Of a stretch of DNA of 10,281 nt, positions 1-4,173 are shown in pieces. Origin of the DNA: JBJFCE01 sp964437825 (GTDB taxonomy: Bacteria > Bacillota > Clostridia > Lachnospirales > Lachnospiraceae); contig CAYTIH010000070.1 of NCBI GenBank assembly GCA_964437825.1, positions 1 through 10,281 of the forward strand, given 5' to 3'. The number at the start of each line of letters is the position of its first letter. Within the stretch, counting starts at the first letter, position 1. The notes below the pieces were generated by a model. It was not told the DNA's origin, did no database searches, and worked only from the letters and a program-made list of their open reading frames with translations. The translations under genes were made by a program, and so were the position numbers.

Positions 1-1634
1 CGGTTATGCTGTTCTATCAGATCGGAGAATTGTTTCAAAGCTACGCAGTCGGTAAAAGCAGAAAGAATATCACGGCGCTTATGGATATCCGTCCGGATTA
101 TGCCAATGTCGAACGTGACGGAGAGCTTGCACAGGTGGATCCTGACGAAGTCGAAATCGACACGGAGATTGTGGTAAAGCCGGGAGAAAAGATTCCGATC
201 GACGGCATGATTACGGAGGGAGCCTCCTTACTCAATACCAGTGCGCTGACAGGGGAAAGTGTTCCAAGAGAGGTAAAAGCCGGGGATGAGGTTATCAGCG
301 GCTGCGTGAATTTAAACGGGCTTCTCAAAATTCGTACGACAAAGGAGTTTGGAGAATCCACGGTTTCCAAGATTCTGGATCTGGTAGAGAACTCCAGTAT
401 GAAGAAGTCCCGGTCCGAGAATTTCATTACCAGATTTGCCAAGGTATATACTCCGGCAGTCTGTGCCGGCGCAGTGCTGCTTGCCGTATTGCCGCCGCTG
501 ATCTGCATGCTGATTCCGGGGATTGGAGCCGAACCGCAGTGGGTGCAGTGGTTTACGAGGGCGCTGACCTTTTTGGTCATCAGCTGCCCGTGCGCGTTGG
601 TAATTTCGATTCCGCTTAGCTTTTTTGGAGGAATCGGAGGCGCCTCAGCAAGGGGAATTTTGGTAAAGGGCTCCAACTATCTGGAGGAGCTTGCAAAAAC
701 AGAATGTGTCGTTTTTGACAAGACAGGTACGATGACAAAGGGTGTCTTTGAAGTAACGAAGCTTCACGCTGAGGGAATGGCGCAGGAAGAACTGCTGCGC
801 TATGCCGCCTATGCGGAGTGTTATTCCACACATCCGATCAGTAAGAGCCTGCTTCAGGCGTACGGAAAAGAAATTGATCAGACGAAGGTTTCCGAAGTGG
901 AGGAAATCAGCGGTCATGGCGTCAAGGCGCTGGTGGACGGCAGGCAGGTGGCAGCCGGAAACCGGAAGCTGATGGAGCGTTTGAAGATTGCATATCCGCA
1001 AGAGGAAATTGACGGGATCGGTACGGAGATCCATGTGGCCGTGGACGGCGTATATGCCGGATGGGTCCTGATTTCGGATGTGATTAAGCCTACGGCTGCA
1101 TCCGCTATCTGCGCACTTAAGGCAGCAGGCGTCAGAAAAACGGTTATGCTGACCGGTGACTGCGCAAAGGCAGCGGAGGCGGTTGCAAAGGAGCTTTCCG
1201 TTGATGTGGTCAAAAGTGAACTGCTCCCTGCAGATAAAGTGGCGGAGGTGGAAAAGCTGCTTGCGGAAAGAAAGGGAAAAGAGGTTTTGGCGTTTGTCGG
1301 AGACGGTATAAACGATGCGCCCGTGCTTTCGAGGGCGGATATCGGTATTGCCATGGGAGCGCTTGGATCGGATGCTGCGATTGAAGCCGCGGATATTGTA
1401 TTGATGGATGATGATCCTGCCAAAATTGCGCTTGCCATGCGGATTTCCAGAAAGACGCTCGGAATCGTATATCAGAATATCGTGTTTGCACTGACCATAA
1501 AAGCGTTTTGTCTGGTGCTTGGAGCGCTTGGAATTGCAAATATGTGGTGGGCGATCTTTGCGGATGTAGGCGTTATGGTACTGGCTGTGTTAAACGCAAC
1601 AAGGGCTTTGATTGTCAAAAATCCCGAAAAATGA
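1..1634 (+). CDS. cadA: Zn/Cd/Pb-exporting P1B-type ATPase, 5'-truncated by the window edge
   Basis: This is a membrane pump that uses ATP to export soft divalent metals. The frame is open through the left edge (first full codon at base 3), so the N-terminal metal-binding domain and first membrane helices lie outside. Numbering from the Met codon at base 6, the actuator TGES is at residues 82-85, the membrane metal-site CPC at 194-196, the phosphorylated DKTGT at 238-242, an HP motif sits in the nucleotide domain, and GDGINDAP is at 432-439. In the last membrane pair, a Lys (499, in TIKAF) and an Asp (520, in FADVG) match the residues that mark the P1B-2 (ZntA/CadA) subgroup, which is why Zn/Cd/Pb is preferred over copper. 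Two hydrophobic segments flank CPC and two close the protein. An ArsR-type regulator follows 70 bases downstream and is probably co-transcribed. The family assignment is secure; the exact metal is inferred. Confidence 0.95.
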   Translation, partial: VMLFYQIGELFQSYAVGKSRKNITALMDIRPDYANVERDGELAQVDPDEVEIDTEIVVKPGEKIPIDGMITEGASLLNTSALTGESVPREVKAGDEVISGCVNLNGLLKIRTTKEFGESTVSKILDLVENSSMKKSRSENFITRFAKVYTPAVCAGAVLLAVLPPLICMLIPGIGAEPQWVQWFTRALTFLVISCPCALVISIPLSFFGGIGGASARGILVKGSNYLEELAKTECVVFDKTGTMTKGVFEVTKLHAEGMAQEELLRYAAYAECYSTHPISKSLLQAYGKEIDQTKVSEVEEISGHGVKALVDGRQVAAGNRKLMERLKIAYPQEEIDGIGTEIHVAVDGVYAGWVLISDVIKPTAASAICALKAAGVRKTVMLTGDCAKAAEAVAKELSVDVVKSELLPADKVAEVEKLLAERKGKEVLAFVGDGINDAPVLSRADIGIAMGALGSDAAIEAADIVLMDDDPAKIALAMRISRKTLGIVYQNIVFALTIKAFCLVLGALGIANMWWAIFADVGVMVLAVLNATRALIVKNPEK

Positions 1635-1643
1635 TAAAATAGG

Positions 1644-1660
1644 AACCGGAGCGGCCGGTT
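1644..1660. repeat. Short inverted repeat between ATPase and regulator genes
   Basis: AACCGG and CCGGTT form a perfect 6-bp inverted repeat around a 5-base spacer, followed by another CCGG-containing stretch at 1665-1671. It lies in the 70-base gap before the ArsR-type gene. It could be an operator or a small RNA hairpin. There is no T-run after it, so it is not an obvious terminator. The function is unknown. Confidence 0.3.
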
Positions 1661-1704
1661 TTCGGACCGGGACAGCAATTTACGGGAAAGCGGGGAAAAA
1701 GAAA

Positions 1705-2070
1705 ATGTCACATTACAATTTACCGCATGATCATGGCCAGAATGTGGAGCATGTGCTGGAGAAAATGCCCCGGCAGGAAGAATTTCAGATTGTGGCAACC
1801 GCTTTCAGTCAGCTCGGGGATGCTACAAGACTTAGGATTTTATGGCTTTTGTGTCATTGCGAGGAATGTGTCAGTAATATTTCAGCGGCTATGGAGATGA
1901 GTGGTCCGGCAGTATCCCATCACTTGAAGCTGCTGAAAACAAGCGGACTGATTACCAACAGGCGGGATGGCAAGGAGGTTTATTATAAACTGGCGGATAC
2001 GGAGCAGGCCGAAATCCTGCACCATGCGCTGGACGCCATGTTCGAAATGAACTGCCCGTCGGAAGGGTAA
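1705..2070 (+). CDS. ArsR/SmtB-family metal-responsive repressor
   Basis: This is a 121-residue winged-helix protein of the ArsR/SmtB family. Such proteins bind operator DNA as dimers and release it when metal binds. The family core runs from about residue 28 to 100: GDATRLRIL at 38-46, the recognition helix with SGPAVSHHLKLL at 66-77, and the wing with RRDGKEVYYKL at 86-96. The N-terminus is His-rich (H3, H8, H10). The turn before the DNA-reading helices holds C50, H51, C52 and C55, the region where CadC carries its alpha-3 metal site. The alpha-5 zinc site of SmtB is only partly kept (D98 and E114 align; the two His do not). I chose ATG 1705 because it gives the usual family length and has GGGG at 1692-1695. 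An upstream in-frame ATG at 1612 would overlap the ATPase and add a sequence unlike the family. It probably regulates the preceding metal pump. Confidence 0.9.
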   Translation: MSHYNLPHDHGQNVEHVLEKMPRQEEFQIVATAFSQLGDATRLRILWLLCHCEECVSNISAAMEMSGPAVSHHLKLLKTSGLITNRRDGKEVYYKLADTEQAEILHHALDAMFEMNCPSEG

Positions 2071-2090
2071 GTAGACGAAAGTTTTGAGAT

Positions 2091-2125
2091 AAGCGGAAGA
2101 ATCGTGAAGGTTCTTCCGCTTTTTT
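2091..2125 (+). terminator. Rho-independent terminator after the metal-efflux unit
   Basis: AAGCGGAAGAA (2091-2101) and TTCTTCCGCTT (2111-2121) form a perfect 11-bp stem with a 9-base loop, running into a T-run at 2120-2125. It starts 20 bases after the regulator stop codon and separates the metal genes from the spore genes. Confidence 0.92.
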
Positions 2126-2154
2126 GCAATATCGGATTTATTGTGATTTGAGCT

Positions 2155-2184
2155 GAATAAGATGAACATTTCCAGAAAATACTA
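2155..2184 (+). promoter_or_regulatory. Sigma-G-like forespore promoter for spoVAC
   Basis: GAATA at 2155-2159, an 18-base spacer and AATACTA at 2178-2184 closely match the Bacillus sigma-G pattern (GHATR, 17-18 bases, CATNNTA), with one mismatch in the -10 box. The site is 60 bases before the SpoVAC start. SpoVA genes are known sigma-G targets, so position and function agree. Confidence 0.65.
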
Positions 2185-2229
2185 TACATAAGAAAAAGCA
2201 GCATGTCAGCCGGGAATACGGCTGTATGG

Positions 2230-2235
2230 AAGGAG
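2230..2235 (+). promoter_or_regulatory. Ribosome binding site that fixes the spoVAC start
   Basis: AAGGAG lies 8 bases before ATG 2244. The in-frame ATG at 2226 is upstream of this site and so is unlikely to be used. Confidence 0.8.
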
Positions 2236-2243
2236 TATGGGAC

Positions 2244-2762
2244 ATGGCGGAAAAAAAGACCGATATGAAACAGGAATATGAGGACAGAAAGCACAGGCAG
2301 GCGCATGAGGTCCAAAAAAAACAGGAATATCAGGAATACGTTGAGCAGATGACGCCAAAGAAGAATATCTGGTGGCAGATGCTGAAGGCTTTTGTAGTGG
2401 GAGGTCTGATTTGTGTGTTGGGACAGGTGATTTTAAATGTGGCAAAGAATCAGTTCGGACTGGATGATGAGACTTCCGCCGCGTGGTGCTCCATGCTTTT
2501 GGTGCTGTTTAGCGTGACGCTTACGGGATTCAATATTTATCAGAAGATAGGGGCCTTTGCGGGAGCCGGAGCGCTGGTTCCTATTACGGGCTTTGCCAAT
2601 TCCGTTGCATCTCCGGCTGTGGAGTATCAGAAGGAAGGACAGGTTTTTGGAATCGGAGCAAAGATTTTTACGATTGCGGGTCCGGTTATTTTATATGGTA
2701 TTTTTACAAGCTGGCTGCTTGGGTTTGGCTACTGGCTGCTACAGTGTTTTGGATGGCTGTGA
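2244..2762 (+). CDS. spoVAC: Stage V sporulation protein AC (SpoVAC)
   Basis: SpoVAC is an inner-membrane component of the SpoVA channel. It takes part in moving Ca-dipicolinate into the forespore and releasing it during germination. The 172-residue product has a charged, Gln/Lys/Glu-rich N-terminus (1-44) that is probably helical, then hydrophobic segments at about 47-67, 80-100, 136-150 and 151-170. The conserved family signature is visible between the second and third segments: YQKIGAFAGAG at 99-109 and PITGFANSVASPA at 113-125, then GIGAKIFTIAGPV at 136-148. The start at ATG 2244 is set by AAGGAG at 2230-2235. A sigma-G-like promoter precedes it. The usual partners spoVAD and spoVAE are not next to it. 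The following gene is another spore protein with its own promoter, so this is an orphan or secondary spoVAC copy. The family call is firm. Confidence 0.93.
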   Translation: MAEKKTDMKQEYEDRKHRQAHEVQKKQEYQEYVEQMTPKKNIWWQMLKAFVVGGLICVLGQVILNVAKNQFGLDDETSAAWCSMLLVLFSVTLTGFNIYQKIGAFAGAGALVPITGFANSVASPAVEYQKEGQVFGIGAKIFTIAGPVILYGIFTSWLLGFGYWLLQCFGWL

Positions 2763-2794
2763 TGCAGAAAAGAAAAAAACGCGTAAGACGGAAT

Positions 2795-2823
2795 GAATGA
2801 TGATGCGGATTTTGACCATACTA
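2795..2823 (+). promoter_or_regulatory. Sigma-G-like promoter for the coat-F-type gene
   Basis: GAATG at 2795-2799, a 17-base spacer and a consensus CATACTA at 2817-2823 match the sigma-G pattern. The -10 box ends 43 bases before the start codon at 2867. I see no comparably good sigma-E or sigma-K site in this 104-base gap. The assignment is made from the consensus alone. Confidence 0.65.
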
Positions 2824-2852
2824 GAAAAGGAAAATAAAACTAAGCAAACCTG

Positions 2853-2859
2853 AAAGGAG
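2853..2859 (+). promoter_or_regulatory. Ribosome binding site that fixes the coat-F-type start
   Basis: AAAGGAG is 7 bases before ATG 2867 but only 1 base before the in-frame ATG at 2861, so 2867 is the likely start. Confidence 0.75.
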
Positions 2860-2866
2860 CATGATC

Positions 2867-3325
2867 ATGGTATTAACACAAAAAGAGACCGCAGCAATCA
2901 AGGACTTGCAGACACAGGAAAAATCCTGTATTGAAAAATACGGGAAATATGCGGGTGAGGCCAGGGATACTGAGCTTCAGAACCTGTTTCGTACCTTACA
3001 GAAGGAGGAGCAGAAGCATTATCAGTCGCTTGGACAGGCGTTAAACGGTGATATTCCGGCCTGCGATTGCAATGATACCCAGGGAAAGGAATACTGTCCG
3101 ACCGCGACCTATAAAAACGGAGAAAATGAAACGGACAAGGAGCATGACAACTTCCTTGCAACGGATTGTATCGGAACGGAAAAAATGGTTTCCGGGGAGT
3201 ATAACTCCGATATCTTTAATTGTGATAATTCCGATTTAAGAAAGCTGTTTGCAGATATTCAGATCGAAGAACAGAACCATGCGGAGATGCTTTACAAATA
3301 CAAACAGGCAAATGCGATGGCGTAA
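2867..3325 (+). CDS. Coat-F-type spore protein with a ferritin-like di-iron ligand pattern
   Basis: This 152-residue protein matches a group commonly annotated as spore coat protein (CotF-like) in Clostridia. It reads as two similar helix pairs: about residues 5-60 and 92-150. Each pair has a Glu in its first helix and an ExxH in its second: E18 with E48-x-x-H51, and E105 with E135-x-x-H138, exactly 30 residues apart both times. That is the ligand layout of ferritin-like and rubrerythrin-like di-iron proteins. The linker (about 61-91) is Cys- and Asp/Asn-rich, with C66-x-C68 and C77; C21, C101 and C119 lie elsewhere. There is no signal peptide or membrane segment. The start is ATG 2867, set by AAAGGAG. 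A sigma-G-like promoter precedes it and a terminator follows. Membership in the coat-F-like group is well supported; iron binding and enzyme activity are inferred from the spacing and unproven. Confidence 0.85.
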   Translation: MVLTQKETAAIKDLQTQEKSCIEKYGKYAGEARDTELQNLFRTLQKEEQKHYQSLGQALNGDIPACDCNDTQGKEYCPTATYKNGENETDKEHDNFLATDCIGTEKMVSGEYNSDIFNCDNSDLRKLFADIQIEEQNHAEMLYKYKQANAMA

Positions 3326-3357
3326 TCAGGAGCGCTAAAAAAATCACACCATAATGA

Positions 3358-3392
3358 AAAAAGGTCTATTTTTTATCAAAATAGGCCTTTTT
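3358..3392 (+). terminator. Rho-independent terminator after the coat-F-type gene
   Basis: A 15-bp stem (3358-3372 with 3378-3392, one G-U pair) closes a 5-base loop. The right arm ends in a T-run (TAGGCCTTTTT). The left arm begins with an A-run, so it could act on both strands. It begins 33 bases after the stop codon. Confidence 0.88.
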
Positions 3393-3458
3393 ATGTAATG
3401 GAGAAAAATAGGCAATGCGAAATTCACTGAATGTTGTTGAAATTGCACAAATGATAGG
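3393..3458. other. Gap between spore-gene terminator and repeat array
   Basis: I see no convincing gene here. An 18-codon ORF starts with ATG at 3415 and stops at 3471, inside the first repeat copy. It has only a GGAG at 3400-3403 about 11 bases upstream and no recognisable product. Confidence 0.4.
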
Positions 3459-3596
3459 TCAACTAAAATGATGATCAACTAAAATATCGCTAAAATATCA
3501 ACTAAAATATCGCTGAAATATTAACTAAAATATCGCTGAAATATCAACTAAAATGATATTACATCACCTATCAACTAAAATGATATTACATCACCT
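3459..3596. repeat. Direct tandem repeat array sharing the core TCAACTAAAAT
   Basis: Six copies of the 11-base core TCAACTAAAAT (one reads TTAACTAAAAT) start at 3459, 3475, 3498, 3521, 3544 and 3571. They form three 23-bp units (3474-3496, 3497-3519, 3520-3542; one or two mismatches) and two identical 27-bp units (3543-3569, 3570-3596). Copies followed by GAT read ATCA...TGAT, a weak palindrome. The spacing of about 23 bases puts neighbouring copies near two DNA turns apart. The last unit ends at the first base of a -35 box. Spacers vary and few copies are present, so it is not a CRISPR array. It could be a cooperative operator array or a length-variable repeat. Confidence 0.9.
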
Positions 3597-3625
3597 TGAC
3601 AAAACAAGTTCCATAATAGTATTAT
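3596..3625 (+). promoter_or_regulatory. Sigma-A-type promoter touching the repeat array
   Basis: A perfect -35 TTGACA at 3596-3601 and a near-consensus -10 TATTAT at 3620-3625 are separated by 18 bases. The preceding repeat unit ends on the first base of the -35 box. Transcription would start near 3632 and run antisense through the transposase remnant towards the surface-protein operon, giving a leader of about 540 bases. No other clear promoter for that operon is visible, but a link between the two is inferred. Confidence 0.6.
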
Positions 3626-3631
3626 TTGATT

Positions 3632-3955
3632 TTGGTATTGCCAATAGTGGCTGACCCTTTTTTACAAGGATATGAATGCCTAAGCTGCAATCTCCAGAGA
3701 TTCATAATATCTCTGCCTTTTGACCATAGGGGGAAGCCCGTCATTAGCAGAGCATATCCTCCTGTTATAGCGGGCATTGTCATGGCATCGTCCTCCGGCG
3801 CTGTTCATGCTCTGGGATATGCCATATTTTGAAATCGCTTTGCGGTAGGTTTCGCTGGTGTGCTGTGTTCCTCTGTCAGAGCGGATGACCGCTCCCTTAA
3901 GCGCAGGATAAGAACGGACGGCGTTATCCAAAGTCTGTCTGCACAAGGATACAAC
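3632..3955 (-). mobile_element. IS3-family insertion sequence remnant
   Basis: This fragment consists of the C-terminal part of an IS3-type transposase gene plus perhaps its 3' terminal sequence (around 3632-3665, which contains CCAATAGTGG). The 5' part of the element, including the first transposase frame and the other terminal repeat, is absent. Homology ends around 3945-3965, where the sequence turns into an unrelated leader region. The outer limits are approximate. It can no longer move by itself. Confidence 0.6.
3680..3946 (-). pseudogene. IS3-family transposase fragment with an internal deletion
   Basis: Read on the minus strand, the fragment contains the integrase-core piece QTLDNAVRSYPALKGAVIR followed by SDRGTQHTSETYRK, which holds the second catalytic Asp of the DDE triad, then QSMNSAGGRCHDNAR. 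In intact relatives the catalytic Glu follows within a few residues of this point, with about 40-50 more residues before the C-terminal tail. Here the sequence jumps, in frame, straight to the tail YNRRICSANDGLPP and stops at 3680-3682. The junction is near 3767-3772. The first catalytic Asp and the whole N-terminus are also missing. The protein cannot be active. Its family is clear from the SDRG motif and C-terminal pattern; the exact IS name is not. Confidence 0.85.
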
Positions 3956-4027
3956 ATCAACTGTAAGAAACAGAAAAATATACAGACCATGATGATAATT
4001 TTTTGCCGAAGGGCAGTAAGGAGATTA

Positions 4028-4064
4028 GTGTGAAAAATCACATTGATATGCTGATTTTTCACAC
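4028..4064. repeat. Perfect 13-bp hairpin 1 in the adhesin leader
   Basis: GTGTGAAAAATCA (4028-4040) and TGATTTTTCACAC (4052-4064) form a perfect 13-bp stem with an 11-base loop. No T-run follows, so it is not a classical terminator. It overlaps the possible GTG start at 4030 of a small ORF, so in RNA it would hide that start. Confidence 0.8.
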
Positions 4065-4173
4065 AGCTATTTGTGCAGGAGCGTCACAAATAGCCCTGAT
4101 GGCAGACGGGAAACCGCTTTCGCGGATTTTCCGCCGCCCCGTTGCTGACGCTCCGGAAAGGGGATTAACATGA
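4030..4173 (+). CDS. Possible 47-residue leader peptide coupled to the adhesin
   Basis: A GTG codon at 4030 follows AAGGAG (4018-4023) at 6 bases and opens a 47-codon frame that ends in TGA at 4171-4173. The stop overlaps the adhesin ATG as ATGA, the usual arrangement for translational coupling. The peptide begins VKNHIDMLIFHTAICAG, is basic near its C-terminus (SRIFRRP), and resembles nothing I recognise. Against it: the same bases form two perfect hairpins, which suggests that RNA or DNA structure, rather than protein, is being maintained. The frame may be open by chance. Treat it as a candidate only. Confidence 0.3.
   Translation: MKNHIDMLIFHTAICAGASQIALMADGKPLSRIFRRPVADAPERGLT
4066..4094. 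repeat. Perfect 10-bp hairpin 2 with a loop complementary to the adhesin SD region
   Basis: GCTATTTGTG (4066-4075) and CACAAATAGC (4085-4094) form a perfect stem with a 9-base loop. The loop segment GGAGCGT (4078-4084) is complementary to ACGCTCC (4148-4154), which ends 2 bases before the adhesin Shine-Dalgarno sequence. A pseudoknot there could affect ribosome entry. Hairpin 2 begins 2 bases after hairpin 1 ends. Confidence 0.75.
4157..4163 (+). promoter_or_regulatory. Adhesin ribosome binding site, possibly sequestered
   Basis: AAAGGGG ends 6 bases before ATG 4170. It can be covered in two alternative ways by upstream bases: CGGAAA (4154-4159) with TTTCCG (4128-4133), and GGGG (4160-4163) with CCCC (4137-4140). 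The start is otherwise unambiguous, because a signal peptide begins at this Met. Confidence 0.7.

Noticed and set aside
98..676. Minus-strand ORF opposite the ATPase (192 codons)
   Set aside because: The plus-strand frame carries TGES and CPC in this very stretch, so the opposite ORF is an antisense shadow.
3415..3471. 18-codon ORF MRNSLNVVEIAQMIGQLK just before the repeats
   Set aside because: It is very short, has a poorly spaced ribosome binding site and ends inside a repeat copy. The EIAQMIG stretch recalls a helix-turn-helix start, but this is too little to call a gene.
3459..3596. The repeat array as a CRISPR array
   Set aside because: The repeated part is only about 11-27 bases and units follow each other directly. 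There are no unique spacers of about 30 bases and no cas genes.
4028..4094. The two leader hairpins as intrinsic terminators
   Set aside because: Neither stem is followed by a T-run, and the stems are AT-rich at the base. They do not match terminator form.
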